Source of the DNA: Neobacillus sp. PS3-12
GTDB taxonomy: Bacteria > Bacillota > Bacilli > Bacillales > Cytobacillaceae
Assembly (NCBI RefSeq): GCF_030915385.1
Contig: NZ_CP133268.1
Span: forward strand, 5,548,024 to 5,612,023
Reading direction: 5' to 3'
DNA length: 64,000 nucleotides
A program made the translations under genes and the position numbers. This document shows, one piece after another, positions 26,644 through 34,961 of this stretch (within the stretch, counting starts at the first letter, position 1; every line of letters starts with the position of its first letter). The notes under the pieces were generated by a model. It did not search any database, had not been told where the DNA came from, and saw only the letters and a list, made by a program, of their open reading frames with translations.

Positions 26644-27011
26644 TTATTTTTTTGCATATTCTGTAAACTCTGGTAAGGTTTCATAGACATTACATCTGTC
26701 CAAGTCTGCTTCTACAACTCGAAAATCAATGGGATATCATCTACTCTTGGATTTAATGTAAAAATTTGACCACTTACTCCTGGTTCTGCTCCCGTTCGTT
26801 GTTTAATAAGCTCTTTATCTGTTGAGATCGCAACCAATCTTTCTAAAATGGTTTGGTCAAACCCCAGAGCCGAGCCTAGATTTGCATCGGGATCGGCATC
26901 CACTGCCAATACTGGACCGTCTTCTGCAAATAAATGACTTAATAGGGCTGATAAAGTCGTTTTTCCAACTCCGCCCTTCCCGGAAATAGCAATTTTAAAT
27001 CCATTTTCCAT
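26644..27011 (-). pseudogene. cooC: CODH maturation ATPase CooC, truncated
   Basis: The N-terminal 98 residues are intact: MENGFKIAISGKGGVGKTTL with the deviant Walker A of CooC/MinD-type ATPases, then LAVDADPDANLGSALGF and FTLNPRVDDIP. The frame then ends at 26712, at about 40% of the usual 250 residues. A C-terminal-like stretch (VVEADLDRCNVYETLPEF) follows at once in another frame and stops at 26644, so an out-of-frame internal deletion is likely. CooC inserts nickel into CooS; the two genes have the normal order for a cooC-cooS operon. That the tail belongs to cooC is inference. Confidence 0.75.
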
Positions 27012-27254
27012 AAATCCTAACACCCCACTCTTCAATAAATTCCTTTATACTCCCACTATATAGCAAAACAAGGAAGATCGTTATAACGTTACTATTTTTG
27101 CCATTGAAATGTTGCAATTTTGTAAAAAATAACTTGATTCAATGGTATTCCAGTTTGAGTGCTTATATTTGTTTTTTGAGTAATCATGTTATACTGTGTG
27201 CTATAGATATTTTAGAATAATGAATGAAGAGAAGCAGTGTAAGGAGAGTATTGG

Positions 27255-28034
27255 ATGAATTACAAGATTGTCATTTTAGATATAGATGGTACCATTTTGC
27301 CACATGGAAAAACAGTAAGTTCTGCAACAAAGGAAGCAATTCAAATGCTAAAAGATAAAGGGATAAAAGTTGTTATTGCAACAGGCCGGGCTCCTTATTT
27401 TTCAGAAAGCATTGTTCAAGAAACAGGCGTGAATTCAATGGTCTTTTTTAATGGTGCTTATGTTACTCATGAAGGAAAAGAAATTTACCAAAATACGATC
27501 GAGAAAAATGTATTAGAAAAAGTACATTTTTTATCATCAGATTATCAGCATCCTCTTACCTTTTTAGGAGATCAAAGCTTTAAAGCGACCGACCTTAACC
27601 ATCCATATGTTCTTGAAGCATTCCAGCATGAACCGTGGAAGCCAGATTTGGCACCTCCAAAATTTTGGATGGATCAAAATATTTATCAATTGTTCCTTCA
27701 CTGTGAACTGGAGGAAGAATCCACCTATCAATCGAAAATTCCAGAATTAGATTTCAGAAGATGGAGCTCAGGAGCAAGAACCTGTGATGTAAACTTGTCC
27801 TGTTCCAACAAGGCTGTGGGTGTAACTAAATTGTTGGAACAATTGGGTATTGCCCCTGATGAAGCGGTTGCTTTCGGAGATGGGTTAAATGATCTCGAAA
27901 TGCTTTCTCTTGTAGGAATGGGCGTGGCAATGGGTTCTGGTCGCGAAGAATTGAAAAAAATAGCTGATATGATCACTATTTCTGCTGAAGAAGACGGAGT
28001 AAGATACGGCTTAGAGCATCTCGGCTTAATTTAA
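27255..28034 (+). CDS. Cof-type HAD-IIB phosphatase
   Basis: 259 residues. HAD motif I VILDIDGTILPHGK at the N-terminus, motif II VIATGR, motif III Lys in CSNKAVGVTKLL, motif IV VAFGDGLNDLEML. The C2B cap lies between about 85 and 185. Enzymes of this class dephosphorylate sugar phosphates, flavin or pyridoxal phosphates; the B. subtilis counterpart by pattern is YkrA-like. Stand-alone gene, AAGGAGAG before the ATG, transcribed away from the CODH remnant. Confidence 0.88.
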   Translation: MNYKIVILDIDGTILPHGKTVSSATKEAIQMLKDKGIKVVIATGRAPYFSESIVQETGVNSMVFFNGAYVTHEGKEIYQNTIEKNVLEKVHFLSSDYQHPLTFLGDQSFKATDLNHPYVLEAFQHEPWKPDLAPPKFWMDQNIYQLFLHCELEEESTYQSKIPELDFRRWSSGARTCDVNLSCSNKAVGVTKLLEQLGIAPDEAVAFGDGLNDLEMLSLVGMGVAMGSGREELKKIADMITISAEEDGVRYGLEHLGLI

Positions 28035-28063
28035 GTATTATTGGCGGGTACCTAAATACATTT

Positions 28064-28114
28064 TAGGGCCTTAGTGTCAACAAGAAGCTATTCTTGCTGA
28101 CACTGGGCCCTCTT
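28064..28114 (+). terminator. probable terminator
   Basis: GGGCC...GGCCC outer stem enclosing AGTGTCA/TGACACT and CAAGAA/TTCTTG; weak T-run afterwards. Confidence 0.55.
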
Positions 28115-28148
28115 AATATAAACTTACAATTAACATGTTTTTTTACTT

Positions 28149-29178
28149 TTAAGCAAGCAATTTTCTAATATCTTCAATAAATGCAGCAACTGCATCCTCT
28201 TTTGTTGCCCAAGAGGTAACCAGGCGAATGGCAGAGTAATCGGAGTCTACTACTTCCCAAATATGAAAAGAATATTTATGCTCAAGTTCTGTGATTACTG
28301 AATTTGGCAGTATCGGAAAAATTTGATTTGATGGCGATTCTGTTAAGAACTTAAGATTTGCTTTTCTTAATTCTTCTCTAAGCATCTCTGCCATTCTATT
28401 AGCATGCATCGCCAAATCAAAGAACAAATTATCACGAAAAAGTTCAAGAAATTGGATTCCGAGCAGTCTGCCCTTTGCTAGAAGGCCTCCTCTTTGTTTG
28501 ATATGGTAGCGAAAATCTTCTTTTAGAATATCGCAAGAAATGACTAAAGCTTCACCTAAAAGCGCTCCATTCTTTGTGCCGCCTATATAAAAAGCGTCAA
28601 CCAGATCAGGAAGATCGCCTAATGTAAGATCATTTCCTTCTGAACAAAGTGCGGAACCTAGTCTTGCCCCATCCATATATAAAAATAAATGATGGTCATT
28701 GCAAAATTTATGTAATTCTTCGAGTTCTTTCTTTTTGTATATGGTACCTATTTCTGTAGAATTTGAAATATAGACAAGTTTCGGTTTTACCATATGTTCA
28801 TCTGGATGTCCTTCGAGTACTTTTATCAAATGCTCGGGGGTTAATTTTCCATCTTCAGTATCGATTGAGATAACCTTATGTCCAGTTGCTTCAATGGCTC
28901 CCGTTTCATGCCCCAAGATATGGCCGGAACTAGCTGCCATCGCAGCTTCATGGGGTCTTAAAAATGCAGCAAGAGCGGTTAGATTGGTTTGCGTACCGCC
29001 TGATAAAAAGTGGATATCAACATCGTTCCGTCCCATCTTTTTCTTTAATGAAAATGATCGCTTTTCTGGTATAAAGATCCTCTCCGTATCCTTCCTCCTG
29101 CTCTAAATTGGACTCTATCAGAGCATTTAATATAGAAGAATGGGCCCCTTCACTATAGTCGTTTTTAAAACTATACAT
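28149..29178 (-). pseudogene. low-specificity threonine aldolase, frameshifted
   Basis: The natural start is the ATG at 29178 (GGGGGA upstream): MYSFKNDYSEGAHSSILNAL, continuing through EEGYGEDLYT to AIIFIKEK. There the frame breaks; the rest (GRNDVDIHFLSGGTQTNLTA through KLLA) lies in another frame to 28149. One base too many in the A5 run of AAAGAAAAAGATGGG (29038-29042, minus strand) explains it. The PLP-binding Lys in YIGGTKNGALLGEAL is intact. The enzyme cleaves threonine to glycine and acetaldehyde. An internal start at 29036 would lack the first 48 residues, which contribute to the dimer active site. Confidence 0.88.
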
Positions 29179-29246
29179 TTGTTGTCCCCCGTTTACTTTT
29201 TATTCCCACAATATTATCGTAACATATTATTAAATCCTTCCAAAAT

Positions 29247-29275
29247 AAAAAATGCCAGGATTATCCTGACATTTA
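29247..29275 (-). terminator. intrinsic terminator
   Basis: TGTCAGG-ataat-CCTGGCA stem with T-run on the minus strand, after the lipoprotein gene. Confidence 0.7.
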
Positions 29276-29285
29276 TAAAACCATA

Positions 29286-29825
29286 TTAACTAGCAGCGCT
29301 GCCTGTTTGTCCATTATCTGTCCAAGGTTTTTGGACTCTGATACTTTTGATTGTTTTTCCATCTGTATCATAATAAACAGATAATGTACTGCCAGTCGTG
29401 ATTTGATCCAAGGTAATTTTACTTTGTTCCATTCCGTTTGTACCCTTAGTCATTGTCGTCATTTGAGCTCCATCAGGAATTGTAATAGTTTTCTCTTTAC
29501 CTGTGTAGGGGGGGTGTCTCATTCCGCCTCCGCCCTGACCGCCATTTCCACTTCCATTTCCAGGAGATGTTCCAGTTGTTTCCATGTTACCTGTACCGCT
29601 TCCTCGAACTTGTCCTTTTGGTCTATTCATCTGAGGAGTCTTCATCAGTTTTAGCGTAACTTGATTTCCATTGATAGCAGAAACCTCACCATATACATTG
29701 GGTTTTTGAATACTTCCACTTTTTCCATTTTGAGCCGTTTTATTGGAATTCCCAGAATTTGAACAACCCGCAATAACAAAAATCATCAAAATCGAGATAA
29801 ATGCAGTAAATAATTGTTTTTTCAT
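29286..29825 (-). CDS. lipoprotein of unknown function
   Basis: 179 residues. Signal peptide with lipobox (MIFVIAGCS), so attached to the outer face of the membrane through Cys20. The mature part has a Gly/Asn/Ser-rich low-complexity centre flanked by two short beta segments (VYGEVSAINGNQVTLKLMK and the C-terminal STLSVYYDTDGKTIKSIRVQ), like small OB- or DUF5666-type modules. ATG start, GGAGAG upstream, own terminator. Confidence 0.8.
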   Translation of the reverse strand: MKKQLFTAFISILMIFVIAGCSNSGNSNKTAQNGKSGSIQKPNVYGEVSAINGNQVTLKLMKTPQMNRPKGQVRGSGTGNMETTGTSPGNGSGNGGQGGGGMRHPPYTGKEKTITIPDGAQMTTMTKGTNGMEQSKITLDQITTGSTLSVYYDTDGKTIKSIRVQKPWTDNGQTGSAAS

Positions 29826-30037
29826 CCTCTACTCTCCTCTACTTTTTGATTTTCAAATTACTCCAAGGTTTTCATAACTATCATCAATTATTGAATAACA
29901 ACCTTAATTTAACCTTAAAAAAATAACTCACTCAAGCTATGTACTCTTGAGAGTATTATATTATGATTCATATGACAGAATGCACATGATTTGTTATAGT
30001 AGGCTTATTACTTATAGGAAAGGAACTTTGAAATAAA

Positions 30038-30835
30038 ATGAAGTGTTTTTCAATAGACCTAGATGGTACATTATTAAATTCAAAACATCAAATCTCAGAA
30101 GAAAATATAAAGATATTACATCATTTGCAAGATCAAGGACATACCATTATATTCAACACCGGCCGAGCGTTCGAGGATGTCATTAGATTTGATCCAATTA
30201 AAAAATTAGAAACTCCCATTTTTTGTGTCAATGGTACTGTTTTGTACTCGAAATCAAGAGATATTGTTTATGAGGCAGAATTACCACTTCTCACCTTTCA
30301 AAAGTTGCTTCCGATTTTAAAGCAATTTGGACTCTGGATCATGGTCTATACGAATCAAGGTGGATTTCCTTGTAGAAATCCAATGATTCAAGATAAAAGT
30401 TCGGAAGAGATTGAACGTATTTTCCAGGATTATGATTATGACCAAATATTTGAAAAAAAAGATATCAAAATACACAAAATCATGGCTGTATCACGAAGGG
30501 ACCAGCTTGAAAAAATTGATCAGGTTAAAAAATTAATTGAGGACAAATTCGATGTTTCCATGGCATCCTCCCATCCTAATAATGTTGAGTTTACCTCTAT
30601 TGAAGCAAATAAAGGTGCAGCATTAGAGCGGTATCAGCAACTGACTGGCCAACAGTTTGATGAAATTTTTGCGTTTGGTGACGGCGGAAATGACCTCCCG
30701 CAATTTAAGGCAGCTACTACCTCAGTCGCAATGGGTAACGCTCCTTTCAATATTCAACATGCGGCGGACATCATAACAAAATCAAATGACGAAGAAGGGT
30801 TTGCATATGCGGTTCGACATTTACTTACTATCTAA
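30038..30835 (+). CDS. Cof-type HAD-IIB phosphatase (second copy in window)
   Basis: 265 residues. Motif I CFSIDLDGTLLNSKHQIS, motif II IIFNTGR, conserved Lys in EANKGAALERY and motif IV IFAFGDGGNDLPQF are all present. It is only moderately similar to the HAD gene at 27255, so this is not a recent duplication. Likely a cytosolic phosphosugar or cofactor phosphatase. Preceded by AGGAAAGGAAC and followed by a terminator. Confidence 0.88.
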   Translation: MKCFSIDLDGTLLNSKHQISEENIKILHHLQDQGHTIIFNTGRAFEDVIRFDPIKKLETPIFCVNGTVLYSKSRDIVYEAELPLLTFQKLLPILKQFGLWIMVYTNQGGFPCRNPMIQDKSSEEIERIFQDYDYDQIFEKKDIKIHKIMAVSRRDQLEKIDQVKKLIEDKFDVSMASSHPNNVEFTSIEANKGAALERYQQLTGQQFDEIFAFGDGGNDLPQFKAATTSVAMGNAPFNIQHAADIITKSNDEEGFAYAVRHLLTI

Positions 30836-30845
30836 TGCTATTATC

Positions 30846-30880
30846 AGTCGTGTTTTCCTAAAATGAAAACACGACTTTTT
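30846..30880 (+). terminator. intrinsic terminator
   Basis: AGTCGTGTTTTC/GAAAACACGACT stem followed by TTTTT. Confidence 0.85.
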
Positions 30881-30953
30881 CATGCAATTAGGAACTAAAT
30901 ATTTGCGAAAAATCAAGGGAAATAATATTCAAAAAATAAAATATGCAAATATC

Positions 30954-30981
30954 TTGAACTTTTTGTGAACTATGTTATGAT
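30954..30981 (+). promoter_or_regulatory. sigma-A-type promoter
   Basis: TTGAAC and TATGAT separated by 16 bases. It would give an untypically long leader (about 225 bases) before the gene at 31214. Confidence 0.45.
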
Positions 30982-31056
30982 AATTGTAACAATTGAAATA
31001 TTCAAATTTTCGCTATATTAAAAATAGTATTTTGTAAATGCAAATTGATATTCTAC

Positions 31057-31081
31057 AACACGAACGCCTAGTGTTTTTTTT
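31057..31081 (+). terminator. terminator-like hairpin inside a leader
   Basis: AACAC-(9-base loop)-GTGTT followed by a run of eight T, lying between the promoter at 30954 and the gene at 31214. The stem is short, so it may act as an attenuator or end a small RNA of about 95 bases. Confidence 0.4.
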
Positions 31082-31213
31082 AGTAAAATAAACTTTTCGA
31101 AAGGGGTTTGATTAAGAATCAGTAATTTTTACCTTTTCAGTATTATTAACTAATCTTATTTTTACTATAGTAATATTTGTAATACTAATATTATTCTAAA
31201 GGGGATTTGGGAT

Positions 31214-31534
31214 ATGTATAATTCAAATGATTTATCTTTCGAAGCGGTAAATGCGAATGTATGTCAAAACTGTGGTAAAGTCGCATTTTCTCATGAAGAT
31301 GCAGCGGCAAGTAAAAAGTCTGGAATCGGTTATGCACTATTAGGCTGGATGTTTTCAATTGTCTCTCTTCTTTTTGTTCCAATTCTTTTTGGCACATTAG
31401 CTTTTGCATTGGGGCTAATCACTTATTACGGAAGAAGCAAGGGCCATGGAACGGCTTTAATGGTATTTGCAGGGATTAGTTTTGTTTTTGGGTCAATGTT
31501 AAGCTTTTTCGTTTCAGGAACATTCTTTCTTTAA
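31214..31534 (+). CDS. zinc-ribbon membrane protein, DUF4190-like
   Basis: 106 residues. The N-terminus has one half of a zinc ribbon (VCQNCGKVAFSHEDAA); two hydrophobic segments follow (LLGWMFSIVSLLFVPILFGTLA and LMVFAGISFVFGSMLSFFV) with the basic loop YYGRSKGHG between them, the arrangement of DUF4190-type proteins. Function unknown. AAAGGGG before the ATG; long leader with a possible attenuator. Confidence 0.75.
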   Translation: MYNSNDLSFEAVNANVCQNCGKVAFSHEDAAASKKSGIGYALLGWMFSIVSLLFVPILFGTLAFALGLITYYGRSKGHGTALMVFAGISFVFGSMLSFFVSGTFFL

Positions 31535-31546
31535 AAAATAGGTATA

Positions 31547-31586
31547 TAAAAAACGCTTGGTTTAGGGGTGAACCCAGCGTTTTTTT
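31547..31586. terminator. bidirectional terminator
   Basis: AAAAAACGCTTGGTT/AACCCAGCGTTTTTT stem between convergent genes. Confidence 0.8.
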
Positions 31587-31601
31587 ATTTGAATTACATT
31601 C

Positions 31602-32405
31602 CTATTCCACTACTTCAAGTCTTTCTAAAATTTTTCTTTTGCGATACAGCATAATTCCTGCCTCTGAAAGATCGTTAATCATGGATCGATTTGTAATCGC
31701 GCCAAAAAGGATCCCTGCTAGTGGTACCATTTGAAATAGTTTTTTCCACCCGAATTGGTCCCTGTATGTGTAAACAACTTCTCTCCAGCCTTGCAGTTGG
31801 GACATCATTTCTCCTGATTCATGATTTTCTTTCCGATAATAATTAGAAAGCTCATCAAGAATAGTGCGTTTTCCAACCACATCAGCCATTGAAAATTGTA
31901 AAACTTTAATTATGAAGATTCTTTCACTTTTTTCATTGGGATCATAACCATGAATGAGAGCAATTTCTTGGAGAGTTTTTAAAGAAACTGCTAACAATGC
32001 CGGAATATCAATGGCAAGAGTAAATATACCGCCTACTCCTGTAGTAGCGCCTTGAATGGTTGCAAATTTTTTTCTCTTTTCAATGACTTCCTTACTTATT
32101 TTATCCATTAATTCTAATGGAAGGTCCTTAATATCTAACACCGTGTTAATTGGAGTCTCAGCTTCTTTTTCGATGATAGTAAATAGGTTTTTTTCAATTG
32201 TTAAGTACTTTCCTCCTGATTGTACATATGCTCCGATTTCATCCAAGAGGTCACCTATTTTTTCATGAATAAACTTTGGTGTTAGTTTATCAAGGATTTT
32301 AAATGGCAGCCGGCTAATTTTTTCCCAGAACCAAAGTCCATTCTGACCCTTTTCCCACTTTTCAATAATCGCAAGTTCCTTTAATAATTCATCTCTTGAT
32401 TCCAT
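31602..32405 (-). CDS. EcsC-family protein
   Basis: 267 residues. Helical N-terminal region with a Gly-rich hydrophobic core typical of EcsC proteins (TIQGATTGVGGIFTLAIDIP, then ALIHGYDPNEKSE) and a C-terminal motif VPLAGILFGAITNRSMIND. In Bacillus, EcsC is encoded beside the EcsAB transporter, but this copy stands alone, so it is a paralogue of unknown role. Probably membrane-associated. Confidence 0.8.
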   Translation of the reverse strand: MESRDELLKELAIIEKWEKGQNGLWFWEKISRLPFKILDKLTPKFIHEKIGDLLDEIGAYVQSGGKYLTIEKNLFTIIEKEAETPINTVLDIKDLPLELMDKISKEVIEKRKKFATIQGATTGVGGIFTLAIDIPALLAVSLKTLQEIALIHGYDPNEKSERIFIIKVLQFSMADVVGKRTILDELSNYYRKENHESGEMMSQLQGWREVVYTYRDQFGWKKLFQMVPLAGILFGAITNRSMINDLSEAGIMLYRKRKILERLEVVE

Positions 32406-32598
32406 TATCTAATCACTCTTTTCATTTTTCCAAATAATACTATTTTATATAGATTATATCGATTCGAAAGAAGATTCTCAACAAATCGTGACATAATCCG
32501 TTGTCGCCTTTATAATTTAAATTAGAGGGTCATTTCACTAGATTTATTAACTACTTCACTTTACATGATGTTAATAAAAATCTTTCGGAGTGATTTGC

Positions 32599-34107
32599 AT
32601 GCTATTAATTGAGTTTTCAATCAGTATTGCTTTTATCATATTATTTCTCTACTCCCTCTTTAAATACAAAAATAAAATTGCTTCCCCCTTTGCTCTTCTC
32701 TGCCTATCTATCGCTATTTTCACATTTGGATATTGTATGGAATTACTATCAAATACAAGAGCTCACATCCAATTCTCATTGAATATCGAATTATCAGGTC
32801 TTGCATTTATTCCAGCATTGTGGATTTTAATCTCAATTAAGTTTTACTTAAAAAAATCCTCTCCCTTCTTTATTACATTCATTATATTAATTATTCCTTT
32901 TCTCACTTTTTTTATTTTTTTGACAAACCAATACCATCATTTATATTACTCCAAATTATTGATCGAAGAATATGATCACCTTTTTAAAGCTGACTTAGTA
33001 AAAGGGCCTTGGTACTATGTTTTTATTAGTTATACTTATGTAGGTTTTCTTTTTAGTGTCTTTGTGTTCTTTTCCAAATGGAAGGAAGCCTCATTTAGTT
33101 TTAAAACTCAATCTTTTTGGATGTTAATAGGTTCCTTTTGCCCTGCAATTGCTTATTTAATTTACATAGCTGATTATTATTCGATTTTTTACGATTTAAC
33201 AACTTTTGGTTTTGCACTACTAGCCTTGTGTTTCTTTATTGCGATTTTCAAATATAATTTCCTTGAACTGCATAAAATTGCCAGAGAACATGTTTTTGAT
33301 GAAATTAATGAAGGTATTATTGTTCTCGATCAAAATGATAAGATAGTTGATTATAATCAAGCCGCTAAAAATACTTTCAGTTGGTTGAATAGTAAAGCAA
33401 TTGGAAAAAGCATCTTCACCTATCCTGAAGGTACCGCAATCGGTAAGAATGCCTCTTGTCAATTTACTAGTGAAATCATAAGAAATAATCAAAAAAAATA
33501 TCTGGGCTTTACAATCACAAATATCATCCAAAAAAATGAACCTATTGGAAAAATATTGATTTTCCAAGATACTACAGAACAAAAGGATGCATTGGAGAAA
33601 TTGAACTACCTGGCCACGAATGATTCCTTAACGGGAATATTTAATAGAAGTAAATTAATGGCGGAAGCTGAAAAAGAGTTATATAAAGCCTATTTATATA
33701 AGAAGGATCTTTCTGCTCTGATGATTGATATTGACTTTTTCAAAAAGGTAAATGACACCTATGGTCACTTAGCAGGAGATAAAGTAATAACATGTTTGGC
33801 AAATGTTTGTAAAAATCGATTACGTAAATCCGATATAATCGGGAGGTATGGGGGTGAGGAGTTTTTAGTACTTTTATCGGATACCAACCTCCAAAATGCT
33901 TTACAAATTGCAGAAGATCTAAGAATTTTAATAGAAAAAACAGATATAGAATATGATTGTAAAGTAATAAAGGTGCAAGTTAGTCTTGGTGTAGCATCTA
34001 CCTCCATTCATAGTGAAAAAGTTCGAATCAATGACTTGATTAACGAATCAGATATCGCACTCTACAAAGCAAAAAATTCAGGAAGAAATCGAGTATGTTC
34101 CATCTGA
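32599..34107 (+). CDS. diguanylate cyclase with 7TM sensor and PAS domain
   Basis: About 502 residues. Seven hydrophobic segments (residues 1-215) match the N-terminal 7TM module of sensor kinases, then a PAS domain (about 220-330) and a GGDEF domain (about 340-500). The active site is RYGGEEFLVLL and an inhibitory site RKSD lies five residues before it, so it should make c-di-GMP with product feedback. ATG at 32599 chosen after CGGAG; a GTG three codons earlier is possible. Confidence 0.9.
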   Translation: MLLIEFSISIAFIILFLYSLFKYKNKIASPFALLCLSIAIFTFGYCMELLSNTRAHIQFSLNIELSGLAFIPALWILISIKFYLKKSSPFFITFIILIIPFLTFFIFLTNQYHHLYYSKLLIEEYDHLFKADLVKGPWYYVFISYTYVGFLFSVFVFFSKWKEASFSFKTQSFWMLIGSFCPAIAYLIYIADYYSIFYDLTTFGFALLALCFFIAIFKYNFLELHKIAREHVFDEINEGIIVLDQNDKIVDYNQAAKNTFSWLNSKAIGKSIFTYPEGTAIGKNASCQFTSEIIRNNQKKYLGFTITNIIQKNEPIGKILIFQDTTEQKDALEKLNYLATNDSLTGIFNRSKLMAEAEKELYKAYLYKKDLSALMIDIDFFKKVNDTYGHLAGDKVITCLANVCKNRLRKSDIIGRYGGEEFLVLLSDTNLQNALQIAEDLRILIEKTDIEYDCKVIKVQVSLGVASTSIHSEKVRINDLINESDIALYKAKNSGRNRVCSI

Positions 34108-34129
34108 CTCATATTTTCTATATTAAAAA

Positions 34130-34174
34130 AAGAACACGGTCAGTCCAGTGTTATACGGGATTGAACGTGTTCAA
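34130..34174 (-). terminator. intrinsic terminator
   Basis: GAACACG (34132-34138) pairs with CGTGTTC (34166-34172); on the minus strand it is followed by T7. It implies a minus-strand transcript from the region 34175-34340. Confidence 0.6.
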
Positions 34175-34213
34175 ATATATACTTTTTAACTATAGGATCT
34201 TAAACTACTCTGT

Positions 34214-34288
34214 TTAGATGAAAATATACATCGAAAGGATCGCAAGAAGCGCTTTAAATTGGGGAATAATAAGTACTGAAGCCAACAT
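34214..34288 (-). CDS. possible very small hydrophobic peptide
   Basis: A minus-strand frame reads ELFTIIGAMLASVLIIPQFK and ends SMYIFI at 34214. A strong ribosome binding site (GGAGGG, 34321-34328) precedes the frame and a terminator follows, but at the right spacing there is no standard start codon. The first ATG (34288) gives only 24 residues and lies 33 bases from that site. Either an unusual start or a base error. A single membrane helix; possibly a toxin-like peptide. Confidence 0.35.
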   Translation of the reverse strand: MLASVLIIPQFKALLAILSMYIFI

Positions 34289-34381
34289 AGCCCCGATGAT
34301 AGTAAATAATTCCGCTTTCTCCCTCCTAAGATTTTTATTTAATATTTCCAATAATAGTTATTAAATTAAATGCTCCAAAGC

Positions 34382-34410
34382 TTGAAAGCCTTTTCAAAAA
34401 ATGGTATTCT
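34382..34410 (+). promoter_or_regulatory. promoter of the cold-shock gene
   Basis: TTGAAA-17-TATTCT, giving a 5' untranslated leader of about 115 bases, as usual for csp mRNAs whose leader folds according to temperature. Confidence 0.55.
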
Positions 34411-34531
34411 ATAAACGATTATTTTTGTTCGGTGTAAAAGATCGCATTAGTTTCAAACTTTTCGTCTTAATTAGCACTAAGAGCAAGAATAGCAATACTA
34501 TGTGTGTGCAACACTTTAGGAGGCAACAAGG

Positions 34532-34732
34532 ATGGAAAAAGGAAAAGTAAAATGGTTTAACAGTGAAAAAGGTTTTGGATTCATCGAGCGCGAAGGCGGA
34601 GAAGATGTATTTGTTCATTTCTCAGCGATTCAAAGTGAAGGATTTAAAACATTAGATGAAGGTCAAGAAGTGACCTTTGACGTTGAGCAAGGCCAACGTG
34701 GACCGCAGGCTGCCAACGTTCGTAAAGCATAA
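34532..34732 (+). CDS. cold-shock protein, CspC/CspB type
   Basis: 66 residues, the full length of the family. Both RNA-binding motifs are intact: KGFGFIER (RNP1) and VFVHFSAIQ (RNP2), with the typical ends MEKGKVKWFNSE and GPQAANVRKA. A five-stranded OB-fold protein that binds single-stranded RNA and DNA as an RNA chaperone. By pattern nearest to Bacillus CspC. TAGGAGG lies 8 bases before the ATG. Confidence 0.93.
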   Translation: MEKGKVKWFNSEKGFGFIEREGGEDVFVHFSAIQSEGFKTLDEGQEVTFDVEQGQRGPQAANVRKA

Positions 34733-34745
34733 TACAACTAATATG

Positions 34746-34775
34746 AACAGGCTCTACTTGTAGAGCCTGTTTTTA
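34746..34775 (+). terminator. intrinsic terminator
   Basis: AACAGGCTCTA/TAGAGCCTGTT stem with TTTT, after the csp gene. Confidence 0.85.
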
Positions 34776-34793
34776 ATTGGAACTGGTTCTAAT

Positions 34794-34826
34794 GAAAAAA
34801 AGCCCCTTCTCATTAATGAGAAGGGA
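34794..34826 (-). terminator. intrinsic terminator
   Basis: CCTTCTCATTAATGAGAAGG palindrome with T-run on the minus strand; likely end of the sbcDC transcript. Confidence 0.7.
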
Positions 34827-34961
34827 AAATGAAAACAAGTAAAATAAATGGTAAACTTAGTTTAGCATATTTCTTTCATAAAACCTAATTTTCTACAAAC
34901 TTTTTATTTAAGGCATTTTTTGTACAGCTATGCCACTAAAAGGAAAAACACTTTGTTCGTT

